Positions 1-8,167 of a stretch of 54,443 nucleotides of DNA are shown here, one piece after another (position 1 is the stretch's first letter; the number at the start of each line of letters is the position of its first letter). The notes under the pieces are model-generated. The model was not told the origin of the DNA. It saw only the letters and a program-made list of their open reading frames with translations, and searched no databases. The DNA is taken from positions 1 through 54,443 of IMG/VR virus record IMGVR_UViG_3300047321_000419. One strand, given 5' to 3'. The position numbers were made by a program, and so were the translations under genes. The stretch comes from a virus.

Positions 1-1057
1 CCGATTCGTGCGGGATAATCCAGACCTTGCCGTCGATCATGCAGTAATTGTGGAAGGTGTAGCCGTCGAGATTGGGCACATCGACCTGCAAATAATGCTT
101 GAGCACCCACTCGGACTTGAACACCGACTCGAACAGCCATTCGCCGGCAAATTCAGGGGCGACGGAAACCCCCTTGGAAAGTTCGGACATTAACGTCGGG
201 AAATTCTTACACGCCGCCATCAACACGCCGCCTGGGGGTGACGGCACGCGGCAGGTCGCATCGGTAAAGAACGTCTGCCCGTTCGGCAGGATTCGCATCT
301 CGTTCGAGAAGAACCCGCGGTATTCGTGCTCGCTGAAATACTCGCCCAGCGCCTTGATGATGCGTTGAGTTTCCTTCGGTAATTTCTTCACGCTGTCGCA
401 GACATAGCCCCAATAGCGGGCATCCTTGGTTTCGGCGCCGACCACGAACGGCTCGACCATCTGGCCATCGCACCACCAGCAATCGATACCGATTTCGAGC
501 GCATCGGGAATGGCATCCTCGACCACGAAACGAACCTTATCGCCCAGCGGCCCGAGGCGATTCTTGAGGTGGTTGTATTCGGTGAGCCAGTCCTGCGCCT
601 TGCGGGTTTCCATGTCGCCGCGGAACACGCTCACCTTGACGTAGGTTTCGGGGTGTTCTTCGACGTAATCCTTGACGTGATCTATGCCCTGGATTTCGAC
701 CGTTCTGATGACATCCAGGTCGTGCTCAACGAGAAATTCCTTGAGCTTCCAGCGGTCGGTTTCGAGCTGGTTAGCGTCGCTCGCGCCGATGGTTGGAATC
801 CCTAGATTGCGGGCGGCCATCTCATAATCGTTCAGGTAGAGGTCCGGCACCACCACGAGGTCGGGCGGCTTGGTAATCATCTCGCGAATTGGCTCATTGA
901 CCCGCTCGATACCGGGTATCCCGACGCCGACCGCCTGTTCCTGCGAACGCGGGAAGGCATTCGTCCAACTGGAGAAGTAGCGCACGTCGTAGGCCTTGCT
1001 CAGATGGCGGGCTACATCGGGGAACAGGCCGGAATCGATTACCAGGGCTGATGGCAT
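1..1057 (-). CDS. ATP-grasp family enzyme, partial (left copy)
   Basis: The gene runs off the left edge of the window, so its 3' end is missing; it covers about the first 352 residues of the complete copy at 49549-50778. The start ATG (1057) has the same context as in that copy. It shows the same ATP-grasp signature: a YVKVS lysine strand, a VEDAIPDALEIGID segment and an NEMR...DATCRVPSPPGG end. It is transcribed away from the head operon. The upstream intergenic DNA, which carries the promoter for the plus-strand genes, is almost identical in the two copies, whereas the coding parts differ at many third positions. Confidence 0.7.
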   Translation of the reverse strand, partial: MPSALVIDSGLFPDVARHLSKAYDVRYFSSWTNAFPRSQEQAVGVGIPGIERVNEPIREMITKPPDLVVVPDLYLNDYEMAARNLGIPTIGASDANQLETDRWKLKEFLVEHDLDVIRTVEIQGIDHVKDYVEEHPETYVKVSVFRGDMETRKAQDWLTEYNHLKNRLGPLGDKVRFVVEDAIPDALEIGIDCWWCDGQMVEPFVVGAETKDARYWGYVCDSVKKLPKETQRIIKALGEYFSEHEYRGFFSNEMRILPNGQTFFTDATCRVPSPPGGVLMAACKNFPTLMSELSKGVSVAPEFAGEWLFESVFKSEWVLKHYLQVDVPNLDGYTFHNYCMIDGKVWIIPHES

Positions 1058-1061
1058 GAAT

Positions 1062-1089
1062 TTGACAGTAGCACGATGTTTGATATATG
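1062..1089 (+). promoter_or_regulatory. Sigma70-like promoter of the head operon (P1)
   Basis: A perfect -35 TTGACA (1062-1067), a 16-nt spacer and a -10-like TATATG (1084-1089) lie just upstream of the first head-operon gene, in the gap between divergent genes. The hexamers and most of the spacer are shared with the second promoter at 4114-4141. The motif AACGCTGTTCGA lies downstream at 1099-1110 and recurs inside the spacer of the second promoter. Confidence 0.7.
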
Positions 1090-1129
1090 GCTAAATCAAA
1101 CGCTGTTCGAGTGCTACGGAGTAACGATT

Positions 1130-1327
1130 ATGCCTCGCGGTTCAAACGGTCCAGAAGAAATTTCCCGCATTCGCTCGGGTGAGCAGAATCTACGCGACGG
1201 CGACCGCGCCAGCGGCAAGAAAGGCTCCGGCGTCGGCATCGACGGCTTCGGCCCCGGCAATAAAAAGGGGTTTGGCTCCGGCTCGATGCAGAAGAACCCG
1301 TCGCGGATGCCCAAGCCGAGTTTCTAA
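1130..1327 (+). CDS. Small Gly/Lys-rich protein of unknown function
   Basis: A 65-residue protein chosen to start at ATG 1130 after a GGAG-like site; an in-frame upstream ATG (1076) would overlap the promoter. It is rich in Gly, Lys, Ser and Arg with a KKGFGSGSMQKNP tail and no hydrophobic core, so it is probably disordered or nucleic-acid binding. Its C-terminal motif resembles that of the small protein at 7715-7867 (KKGYGSMNTQK). The intact duplicate at 50851-51048 argues that it is a real gene. First gene of the head operon; function unknown. Confidence 0.6.
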   Translation: MPRGSNGPEEISRIRSGEQNLRDGDRASGKKGSGVGIDGFGPGNKKGFGSGSMQKNPSRMPKPSF

Positions 1328-1657
1328 ATGGCGGCCGGCGTAACAGTAGTTACGAACGGGCGGACGTGGACGCTGGCCTATGCCGCGTCCTCGGCGAATA
1401 CCCTGCCGTACACGCTCTGTACCTACGACCTCATCCCGAAGCGCATCGTAGTAGTCACGGATAGCACGGGCGTCGGCGATGGCAAGGTCATCATCCAGAG
1501 TCAGCCCGTCGGCGGCACCGCGGTCGACGTGTACCGGCAGGTTTGGCAGGGTGCGGACTCGGCTCCGACCGAGCAACGACCGAATACTCAATGGTCAGGC
1601 CCGATTGTCGTGACCCAATTTGACATCGGCGCGGAATTGCTCATCGATTTGGTCTAA
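1328..1657 (+). CDS. Hypothetical beta-rich structural protein
   Basis: A 109-residue protein whose ATG follows directly on the previous stop codon. The sequence alternates hydrophobic and polar residues (VTVVTNGRTWTL, KRIVVVTDSTGVGDG), as in a small beta domain, with no signal peptide or membrane segment. It sits upstream of the portal and is kept in the right copy at 51049-51378 with few amino-acid changes. A minor virion or decoration role is a guess from position only. Confidence 0.6.
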   Translation: MAAGVTVVTNGRTWTLAYAASSANTLPYTLCTYDLIPKRIVVVTDSTGVGDGKVIIQSQPVGGTAVDVYRQVWQGADSAPTEQRPNTQWSGPIVVTQFDIGAELLIDLV

Positions 1658-2035
1658 ATGCCCGAGCTACGAATGACCGTGAGCTTCGAGTTGGACGGCA
1701 TCCCGCTCGCGGACATGCCAATCGTCCGACGCTACATCGTCGGCGAAGCCTCTACGGGAATGACGCTAATTGCCACGCCCGACAGCGGCACTGTGACATA
1801 CCATCCGATTCAGGCTGCGATTATGCCGACGCTGGGGACTATCTGCGTCACCAATGACCAGCCGGCCAATCTTACAATCAACCAGAATACACCGCTGCCG
1901 ATGAATGCAGGCGGCTTCGTGCTCATCATGGGGGCCAACCTCGCGCAGGGCACGCCGAATCTCAACGTCACGTACAATAATCCGTCGTCCACCGACAATG
2001 TGACTCTGGGTATCCCTGTCCTCGGGGGTACTTAA
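1658..2035 (+). CDS. Hypothetical beta-rich structural protein
   Basis: A 125-residue protein whose ATG is immediately adjacent to the preceding stop. It is predicted beta-rich (LRMTVSFELDGIPL, a GGFVLIMGANLAQGT loop). The duplicate at 51379-51756 differs most around residues 30-50, more than its neighbours do, which would suit a surface-exposed loop. No family recognised; translationally packed with the portal gene, so a virion role is likely. Confidence 0.6.
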   Translation: MPELRMTVSFELDGIPLADMPIVRRYIVGEASTGMTLIATPDSGTVTYHPIQAAIMPTLGTICVTNDQPANLTINQNTPLPMNAGGFVLIMGANLAQGTPNLNVTYNNPSSTDNVTLGIPVLGGT

Positions 2036-3898
2036 ATGCGCACCATCTCCATCGGGGAGGGCAAGCCGCTCAAAATCAACATGGAGCAGCGTGCCCGCCT
2101 CAAGGAACGCCTCCAGAACAAGCATAAGAGCGCCCTCCAGGCCCGTGCGGGCTGGGAGAATATGTGCCGCACGGCGATCCGCATGTACCAAGGGACGCCG
2201 CCCGACCACGCGCGCTGGCTCCCGTTCGAGAATGCACCTGTAATCGAGGTGACAATCGGTGCGATGGCCTGCGATACGGTCATCTCCCAGGCCGAAGACC
2301 TAATCTTTCAAGTCAAGCCGCCGCTTACCATCCGTTCGCGCAAGGGCGATTTCGATGACGCCGCCGATGCTGTACAGGATTTGGTCAATCATGGCGTCGA
2401 ATCGGGCTTCTGGAACTTCGAGCCCGGCGTCAAAGAAGGCCTAATCGACCAAGTTCAACTCGGAATGGTCGTGGGATACATCCCCTACACCAAGACGGTG
2501 CGCAAAACCGATGTTCGTGAGGTCGTGACGTTTGGGCCGAAGATTCATTGTCTCGCGCCCGAGGACTTCATCATTCCGGCCAACGCCACCAAGAACATCC
2601 AGACCTGTGAATTTGCCACGATGCGGATGTGGATGGGCAAGGATGAACTGAATCTTCGCGCCCGACTCAATAACTGGACGGTTGACGACGCTGCGGCGCC
2701 CGATACGTCGAGCGTAATTCGCGCTGACCGCCTGCGCACGGCCGGCGTCAGTGGCGGGCAGCTAGATACCAAGCCGCCGGTCACGATCGGCGACACTTTC
2801 ATCTATTTCGACATCGACGACGACGGCATCGAGGAGGATTTAGAGGTTATCTGGAACATGACTTCGGGGAACGTCCTGAAGGTCATGTATAACCGCTACG
2901 ATTCGCGGCCGTTCGTGCTCGAATGCTACCAAGACCGCGCCCACACGGCGTTCGGCCTCGGCGTGCTCGAAATGATGATCCCGTTCGAGCGCGAAGTGAC
3001 CGAGATTCACAATAACCACATCTGGAATATGATGCTCGCCAACACGAAGATGTACCAGGGGCCGTCCACGGGGATGCAGGAGACCACCGCGGCGTATCCG
3101 GGCAAGTACCTCATCAACGATGAGGGTCCGCAGGGCGAAATCAAGGTTTTGGACATGGGCGAAGTGAACGGCACGGCGATTCAGGCCGAGTCCGTGGTCA
3201 CAGCGATGGGCCGCGAGCGCGTAGGAACGACGCAAATCAGCGCCCCGATTCGCTCGTCAAGCCGCACGCCCGGCATTTCGATGCTCTCGATGATGCAGCA
3301 GGCCAACCGGCGTTTCACGCATCCGTTCAACAACATGCGGAACTTTGGTTCGCAGGTCGTGATGCACTGTCTATTCCGGCTACAGGAGCAGGTCCGCGCC
3401 GGGAACAAGGATGTCGCCAAAAAGCTGAAAGAAATCCTCGGCGACGATAAGGCGGGGCTGGTCATCGACCTGTTCAAGCACAGCAAGGTCGAATTGACCG
3501 ACGCGTTGGATATTCAACTCACCGCCTCCAGTGTCAGCGTCAATCGCGAGTCCGACCGGCAGAACATGGTCATGCTGGCGACGCAGATTTGGCCGGTTTA
3601 CTTCCAGGCCATGACCCAACTCGCGCAATTCATCGCGCAGCCGCCGTTCCCCGGCGCTGATAAGGTAGCGAAGCAGGCCGAGAAGGCCATCAACAAGTTC
3701 TTCGGCAAGATTCTCAAGACCTTCGACCAGATTAGCGATGTTCGCAGCCTCCAGGTGGACCTCGACGACATCCAGCCGATGATGCAGCAACTCGGCATGG
3801 AGCAGGTACCCGGCCAGCTCAACGGCATGATGAGCCAGATGGGCCAAAACGGTGCTGGTCCCGGTGGCCCGCCGCAAGGCCAGCCGCCGATGCACTGA
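2036..3898 (+). CDS. Portal protein
   Basis: A 620-residue protein that would form the dodecameric head vertex through which DNA is packaged and ejected. The N-terminal third has the podovirus-type portal pattern: an early basic helix, then FENAPVIEVTIGAMACDTV followed by QAEDLIF, and later the APEDFIIPANATKN segment typical of the clip/wing region. The C-terminus is Met/Gln/Gly/Pro-rich. Length and position before a scaffold-like gene and the capsid gene fit. The stop overlaps the next start (TGATG). The second copy (51757-53613) is 618 residues and differs mainly by conservative changes and at the tail. Confidence 0.85.
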   Translation: MRTISIGEGKPLKINMEQRARLKERLQNKHKSALQARAGWENMCRTAIRMYQGTPPDHARWLPFENAPVIEVTIGAMACDTVISQAEDLIFQVKPPLTIRSRKGDFDDAADAVQDLVNHGVESGFWNFEPGVKEGLIDQVQLGMVVGYIPYTKTVRKTDVREVVTFGPKIHCLAPEDFIIPANATKNIQTCEFATMRMWMGKDELNLRARLNNWTVDDAAAPDTSSVIRADRLRTAGVSGGQLDTKPPVTIGDTFIYFDIDDDGIEEDLEVIWNMTSGNVLKVMYNRYDSRPFVLECYQDRAHTAFGLGVLEMMIPFEREVTEIHNNHIWNMMLANTKMYQGPSTGMQETTAAYPGKYLINDEGPQGEIKVLDMGEVNGTAIQAESVVTAMGRERVGTTQISAPIRSSSRTPGISMLSMMQQANRRFTHPFNNMRNFGSQVVMHCLFRLQEQVRAGNKDVAKKLKEILGDDKAGLVIDLFKHSKVELTDALDIQLTASSVSVNRESDRQNMVMLATQIWPVYFQAMTQLAQFIAQPPFPGADKVAKQAEKAINKFFGKILKTFDQISDVRSLQVDLDDIQPMMQQLGMEQVPGQLNGMMSQMGQNGAGPGGPPQGQPPMH

Positions 3899-4107
3899 TG
3901 GCATCCGCCGACCGCCTCATTTTCGCCTGCCGTGAAGATACCGCCGTCCTGACTTCGCTCCGCGCGTGGCTCAACGAGGAGCGCGAAGCCGTCAAGGAAC
4001 GCGCCATCAAAGAGAAGAATCCCGACGAGGTTTTAGCGCTCCAGGGCGCTGCCGCAGTACTCCGCAAACTGGCCGATACCATCGCCTCGCAGGTCAAGAC
4101 AAAGTGA
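3898..4107 (+). CDS. Small helical protein downstream of the portal
   Basis: A 69-residue charged, predicted all-helical protein (LRAWLNEEREAVKERAIKEK). Its start overlaps the portal stop by one base, so translation is probably coupled. In the right copy the same gene (54010-54219) is separated from the portal by the anti-defence cassette and gains its own Shine-Dalgarno. The function is not recognised; small coiled-coil proteins at this place in other phages are usually uncharacterised. Confidence 0.65.
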   Translation: MASADRLIFACREDTAVLTSLRAWLNEEREAVKERAIKEKNPDEVLALQGAAAVLRKLADTIASQVKTK

Positions 4108-4113
4108 CGATGC

Positions 4114-4141
4114 TTGACAGTAGAACGCTGTTCGATATAAG
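4114..4141 (+). promoter_or_regulatory. Sigma70-like promoter upstream of the scaffold-like gene (P2)
   Basis: TTGACA (4114-4119), a 16-nt spacer and TATAAG (4136-4141) lie 9 bases before the ATG of the next gene. The spacer contains GAAC-GCT-GTTC, a short dyad that could be an operator. The sequence from the -35 through the first codons is identical in the right copy (54226-54253) while surrounding coding DNA has drifted, which suggests selection on the element. Confidence 0.75.
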
Positions 4142-4150
4142 GCATTAACT

Positions 4151-5035
4151 ATGCCCGACGAAAAGCCTAACGATACGGCGCAGAGTACGCAGGACGAAAA
4201 GCTCGCCGGTCTAGTCTCCGCATCGGTCACGGCAGGCCTTAAAACAGCGTTACCCGAATTGATGAAGCCGTTCGCTGACCAAATCAGCGGCGGGTCGATT
4301 CGTCGGGAAGTTCAGCAGCCCGTTCGCGCGGCGCAGATTGCCGAAGTGAACGAGGACGACATCGCCAACGCCATCGAGGCGGGCGACAAGGCTCTAGTCT
4401 CGAAGTTGCTCAAGCAGCAACGCGCGGCAGACCGTCAGCGGGCTGATCAGGAAATCCAGCGCATCACCTCAGCGGGTGGCGCGGCCTTCGGGTCCGTCTC
4501 GCGCATGGCGGCGGACAAACTCCCCTACTACTCGGGCAAATATAAAAAGCTCATCGACGAAAAGGTCGAGCAGTTTCAGGCGAATAACCCCGGCGTGATG
4601 GTCACGCCCGAGCACTACAAAGCGGCGCACGACATCGTTGTCGGCGAGAATATCTCAGACATTCAGGCGGCAGACCGCGAAGAAGCTATTAGGAAGTCCC
4701 GCGAGCCCGACCCGGCATTGCTGCCTAGCGGTGGTCGCGTAGACATCGAGCCCGAGGAGCGTGAGCCCGAAAACTTGGCTCAGGTACTCGCCGGCGACTG
4801 GAAAAAGGAATTTCGCGTCAAGCAGCGCGCCGTCGGTGGCCGTAGCGACGACGAAGAATTGCGCAAATTCGGCATCGCTGGCGGCCTGAAAGAGTTTGTC
4901 GGCGTTCGTAAGCAGATGGAAGCGCTGGAAGACGAGACCAACGGAAGTCTCGGACTCGACCGCGATTTTCGAGACGAAAATGGCAGAGTCCACGGGGACC
5001 GGGGATTCCAGCCCAAGACGGCGAGGTTTGAGTAA
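4151..5035 (+). CDS. Scaffold-like capsid assembly protein
   Basis: A 294-residue acidic, Gln/Glu/Lys-rich, mostly helical protein with no membrane segment, lying between portal and capsid genes as scaffolds do. Residues 75-125 are strongly helical (LLKQQRAADRQRADQEIQRI), and the C-terminal half is rich in acidic and basic residues, as in scaffolds that bind the inner coat. It has its own promoter 9 bases upstream. Assignment rests on position and composition rather than a specific motif. The stop overlaps the next start (TAATG). Confidence 0.55.
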   Translation: MPDEKPNDTAQSTQDEKLAGLVSASVTAGLKTALPELMKPFADQISGGSIRREVQQPVRAAQIAEVNEDDIANAIEAGDKALVSKLLKQQRAADRQRADQEIQRITSAGGAAFGSVSRMAADKLPYYSGKYKKLIDEKVEQFQANNPGVMVTPEHYKAAHDIVVGENISDIQAADREEAIRKSREPDPALLPSGGRVDIEPEEREPENLAQVLAGDWKKEFRVKQRAVGGRSDDEELRKFGIAGGLKEFVGVRKQMEALEDETNGSLGLDRDFRDENGRVHGDRGFQPKTARFE

Positions 5036-5778
5036 TGCCGAAAGGCGAAAGGCCAATGGATTTGCCTGCGGGCCACGAGCGCGACGAAGCGAAGCGCGAA
5101 GTCGCCGACGAATTGCAGGAAGAAATCGAGAAGCGGCAGGCGCAGGACGGCATCGAGCCAATCGACGCTTCCAAACTAGCCCAGCGCGACAACGAAATTT
5201 TAGGGCAGCTCGACGCCGAAGGCTTTATCCCAATCCAGAATCAGGAGCCCGGCAAGCGGTATGTCTTTTTGACGGTCGCCGACGGGTATCCCGAGCAGGC
5301 GCAGTCGAATATCCGTCGTCAGCATACGCGGGCGGAACATTTCCGGTTCAAACCAGTACAAGGCGCGGATAATCCTGTTGCGCAGAATTTGATCGGCGGT
5401 GGTCGCGCGAGCGGCACTACCCTCCGCGGAGTGGGCGATACGGTGCTGTTTGAGCAGCGCCTCGAAGACGAAGAACAGATGATCGCCTACCATCAGCACC
5501 AGATGGACAAAGATATGGCGATCGAGGAGAACTCGGTCGTCTTTGCGCAGAAGGTATTAGGCAGCGCCCAACTCCCGAATACCATGCACGCTGCTCGTGG
5601 TGATTTTGGCAGCGACCCGTTGCTTCGCCACGTGGCTGGGGCGGCGGGTCATTCCGAAACCTTCGCATACGACCCTAATCGAACAAATTTCACGGAAGGC
5701 GATTTGCGCCGCGGCTCGCTGAAGGGGCCGGATGGGCGTCCGATCCAACCGGGATATGAAGCAAGGAGATACCGTTAA
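5035..5778 (+). CDS. Hypothetical head-module protein
   Basis: A 247-residue hydrophilic protein with an acidic helical N-terminus (residues 10-35) and a mixed remainder including KRYVFLTVADGYPEQ and a His/Gln/Asp-rich stretch (YHQHQMDKDM). It overlaps the preceding stop by one base, and its stop overlaps the following start, so it belongs to the head operon. No family recognised. It could be an accessory scaffold or a virion-associated protein. Confidence 0.6.
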   Translation: MPKGERPMDLPAGHERDEAKREVADELQEEIEKRQAQDGIEPIDASKLAQRDNEILGQLDAEGFIPIQNQEPGKRYVFLTVADGYPEQAQSNIRRQHTRAEHFRFKPVQGADNPVAQNLIGGGRASGTTLRGVGDTVLFEQRLEDEEQMIAYHQHQMDKDMAIEENSVVFAQKVLGSAQLPNTMHAARGDFGSDPLLRHVAGAAGHSETFAYDPNRTNFTEGDLRRGSLKGPDGRPIQPGYEARRYR

Positions 5779-6272
5779 TGGCGTCGAACATTCAGCCCAT
5801 CGCGCAGGGGCCAACTCCGGGGGCCTGGTCGGATGCTTTCACCTACCACTATGCCGAGGCGGCATCCCAGACTTACATCATCGGGGCGCCATTGAAATTT
5901 TCCTCGGGCGGAATGGCGATCATTAGCTCGGTTACGGCACCGACCATTGCGGGCATCGCGCTGGTCAAAGCGACCGGCGTTACCGCTGCGGACGCGATGG
6001 TGGTCCTTCCGTACCAGGCTGTGCAGTTCGAGGTCAGCGTGGATACGACCACGACCTCCGGCACCGCGGCACTCGGCACCGGCAAGCCCTCCGATTTCAC
6101 TATCGGCACCAACTATCAGCTTCTGCTCGATAGCACGAGCGGGAACTACTACATGGGTACGGGCACCAGCAATGCGGTGTTCCAGCTTATGGGCTACGAC
6201 CCCGACCAAAAGAGCTTAGTCAACGGCCGCGTACAGGTTCGCATCCTGACGAGCCAGACCATTTACAGTTAA
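5778..6272 (+). CDS. Head decoration-like protein
   Basis: A 164-residue small-residue-rich protein (Ala, Gly, Thr, Ser) predicted to be beta-rich, immediately upstream of the major capsid gene, the usual site of decoration or stabilisation proteins. A pattern such as GAPLKFSSGGMAIISS followed by AGIALVKATGVTAADAM is typical of phage decoration proteins that trimerise on the capsid. No enzyme motif is seen. The start overlaps the previous stop. Confidence 0.6.
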   Translation: MASNIQPIAQGPTPGAWSDAFTYHYAEAASQTYIIGAPLKFSSGGMAIISSVTAPTIAGIALVKATGVTAADAMVVLPYQAVQFEVSVDTTTTSGTAALGTGKPSDFTIGTNYQLLLDSTSGNYYMGTGTSNAVFQLMGYDPDQKSLVNGRVQVRILTSQTIYS

Positions 6273-6280
6273 GGAGAACT

Positions 6281-7183
6281 ATGCCGGCCGTAACCTCAGC
6301 CTTTAGCGACCTGCTCGGAACCAAGTTTCAAACATACTTGGTCAATGTGGGCAAGGAGTATCCCCGTCTTTGGCCGCGCTGGATCAAGAGCGTGGACATG
6401 GAGACCAACCCGTATATCTCATCGAAGATTTCGGGTATGGGGCAGCAACCGTACAAACCGGAAGGCCAGCAGTTCGTACCCGACCTGCCGATTCCGGGGC
6501 CGAACTTCCAAGTCACTGCGACACCCTTCGGGAGTTTGTTCAGCGTGACCTGGGAAATGTGGCGCGACGACAAGTACGGCGTGATGGGCGAGATGTGGAC
6601 CGACATGGGCCGCAGCAATCGTTTCCGTCAGGAAGTGCAGGCCTTCGCGACTTGGCCGAATAACTCGTTCTCGGTGGCGACCGGCTACGACAACGCGACT
6701 CTCTACAATACCGCGCACGTCGACTTGGACGGCACCACGCAGTCCAACCGGCCTTCGCCTGATGTCACCTTGTCGCAGACCGCCGTACAGGCGGGTCAGG
6801 TCAACTTCGACCTGCTGAACGACGAACGCAGCCGCCCGCAGAACATGGCGGCGGCCCGCGTGATGATTCATCCAGCGAATCGATACGTCGCGCGAGTGCT
6901 GTTCGGTTCGTCAGGCCAGAGCGGAAGCGCCAACAACGACACGAACTCGATTATCGAGGATGATCTGACTTGGGGCGCTGTGCGCTACATGAACCGCACC
7001 CAGGACTGGACGCTCTCCGCACCGATGATGGAATCGGACGTTGAGTTCATGTGGCGTGACCGCCCGCGTGCGCGCACCTTCGACGACCCCTTTATCGAGG
7101 CGTCGGACCATACCGTCTATCAGCGGTTCGCAATGCGAATCGGTGACTGGCGCTGGACTTACGGTTCGAGCGTAGGATTCTAA
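6281..7183 (+). CDS. Major capsid protein, HK97-like fold (probable)
   Basis: A 300-residue protein following AAGGAG. Features seen in Mu/HK97-type major head proteins are a compact N-terminus without a protease propeptide, an aromatic-rich central region (SVTWEMWRDDKYGVMGEMWT), a long loop with small polar residues, and a C-terminal part with RVMIHPANRYVARVLF and a closing IGDWRWTYG strand. Length and location after scaffold and decoration genes support the call. No proteolytic domain is fused, consistent with a separate scaffold. Confidence 0.75.
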   Translation: MPAVTSAFSDLLGTKFQTYLVNVGKEYPRLWPRWIKSVDMETNPYISSKISGMGQQPYKPEGQQFVPDLPIPGPNFQVTATPFGSLFSVTWEMWRDDKYGVMGEMWTDMGRSNRFRQEVQAFATWPNNSFSVATGYDNATLYNTAHVDLDGTTQSNRPSPDVTLSQTAVQAGQVNFDLLNDERSRPQNMAAARVMIHPANRYVARVLFGSSGQSGSANNDTNSIIEDDLTWGAVRYMNRTQDWTLSAPMMESDVEFMWRDRPRARTFDDPFIEASDHTVYQRFAMRIGDWRWTYGSSVGF

Positions 7184-7184
7184 A

Positions 7185-7715
7185 ATGCCGACTACCAATT
7201 TCCCTAACGGTATCACCGCTCCGGGCGTTGGCGCGGCCATCCAAACCCCGGCCATCCTGCTGCCGCAGACCGCCAACAAGACCATCTTCACGGTAGCCGG
7301 CGGCTCCGTGTACGTGTCGATGATCTACGGTCATTGCACGGTAGCGGTCGGCGCGGTCGCCAATGCGACCAAATTACAGGTTGTTCCGACTGCGGCTGGC
7401 CTTGAGCCGGTTACTGCGGTCGATATTTGCGCGACGGCAGAGCTGAACGCACTAGCGGCGGGCACGCTCTATATCCCGGTTACCTCGTTCGCTACGGCGG
7501 CCTCCATTACCGTGACCAGTGGCGTTGGCCCGATTGCAGCGGCGACGCTGTTTACCGGATTCATTATGAAGCCGGGCGTCATTCGGATTAACTGCGCGGG
7601 CTCCGATGGTTCGGTCGGGATGATCGCATGGCACATGGTTTATGTGCCGGTCAGTTCGGAGACGGCGAAAAGCATTCCAGGCGTCGGCCTGTCGGTAACC
7701 GCGGCGCAAGTGTAA
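7185..7715 (+). CDS. Hypothetical small virion protein
   Basis: A 176-residue Ala/Gly/Val/Thr-rich protein, predicted beta-rich, starting 2 bases after the capsid stop. The tight packing with the capsid gene implies co-translation and probably an abundant structural role, for example a head fibre or decoration subunit. No motif identifies it. Its stop overlaps the next start (TAATG). Confidence 0.6.
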   Translation: MPTTNFPNGITAPGVGAAIQTPAILLPQTANKTIFTVAGGSVYVSMIYGHCTVAVGAVANATKLQVVPTAAGLEPVTAVDICATAELNALAAGTLYIPVTSFATAASITVTSGVGPIAAATLFTGFIMKPGVIRINCAGSDGSVGMIAWHMVYVPVSSETAKSIPGVGLSVTAAQV

Positions 7716-7867
7716 TGGCCGATAACAAGCAGGGCAAAACCGTCATCCCGGCGAAGAACGTCGTCCAGCGCATCGGTGAGAAGTCCGGGCCGATTGCGGG
7801 GACGGGCGTGGCGAAGAAGGGCTACGGCTCGATGAACACGCAGAAGGCCGGCAAGGATAATGTCTAA
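7715..7867 (+). CDS. Small basic protein of unknown function
   Basis: A 50-residue Lys/Gly-rich protein beginning at the ATG that overlaps the previous stop. Its KKGYGSMNTQK tail resembles the tail of the 65-residue protein at 1130-1327. The two may belong to one family of short basic head-module proteins. The overlapping starts and stops on both sides support it as a real gene. Confidence 0.55.
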   Translation: MADNKQGKTVIPAKNVVQRIGEKSGPIAGTGVAKKGYGSMNTQKAGKDNV

Positions 7868-8045
7868 GAAAGCGGCCAAGGGCAAGGTCGAAAAGACCAT
7901 GAAGGAGTTCAAACAGGGAACGCTTCATTCAGGCTCGAAACAAGGCCCGAAGGTCAAAAACCGCTCGCAGGCTATCGCGATTGCGCTGGCCGAGAAGAAG
8001 AGGAAAGGCGGAATCGTCAGCAAAGTCGGTAAGGCACTATCATGA
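7860..8045 (+). CDS. DUF6496-like small basic protein
   Basis: A 61-residue Lys-rich protein containing the pattern TMKEFKQGTLHSGSK followed by KVKNRSQAIAIALAE, which I recognise as the core of the DUF6496 family, common in phages and some bacteria and of unknown function. It overlaps the previous gene by 8 bases and the next by 4. The high charge suggests nucleic-acid binding or packaging with the DNA, but that is inference. Confidence 0.7.
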   Translation: MSKKAAKGKVEKTMKEFKQGTLHSGSKQGPKVKNRSQAIAIALAEKKRKGGIVSKVGKALS

Positions 8046-8152
8046 ATCGTAAAGGACCAATGGGGACCGATCAGGCTTACAAGCCTACGCCGTCCATTAT
8101 GGGAGGAAAGATGAAGAAGAAGGCGATGCCCAAAAAGGGCAAAAAGAAGTAG
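8042..8152 (+). CDS. Very small Lys-rich protein
   Basis: A 36-residue ORF starting in an ATGA overlap with the upstream stop and ending in a run of lysines (KKKAMPKKGKKK). Several consecutive small basic proteins are encoded here. The overlap and the RBS for the next gene immediately downstream support it, but its size leaves some doubt. Confidence 0.45.
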   Translation: MNRKGPMGTDQAYKPTPSIMGGKMKKKAMPKKGKKK

Positions 8153-8167
8153 AGGAGTTTACTCGGT

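Larger units (their letters stand above)
1..4331. repeat. Left copy of the terminal near-duplication
   Basis: Positions 1-3895 align with 49722-53612 at a constant offset of 49721, and 3898-4331 align with 54010-54443 at offset 50112. The shift comes from a cassette present only in the right copy. Gene order, start sites and promoters match, but the copies are not identical: the portal differs at roughly a dozen residues plus its tail. This is either a wrap-around of a circularly permuted genome assembled across two strains, or a genuine diverged terminal duplication. Confidence 0.85.
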
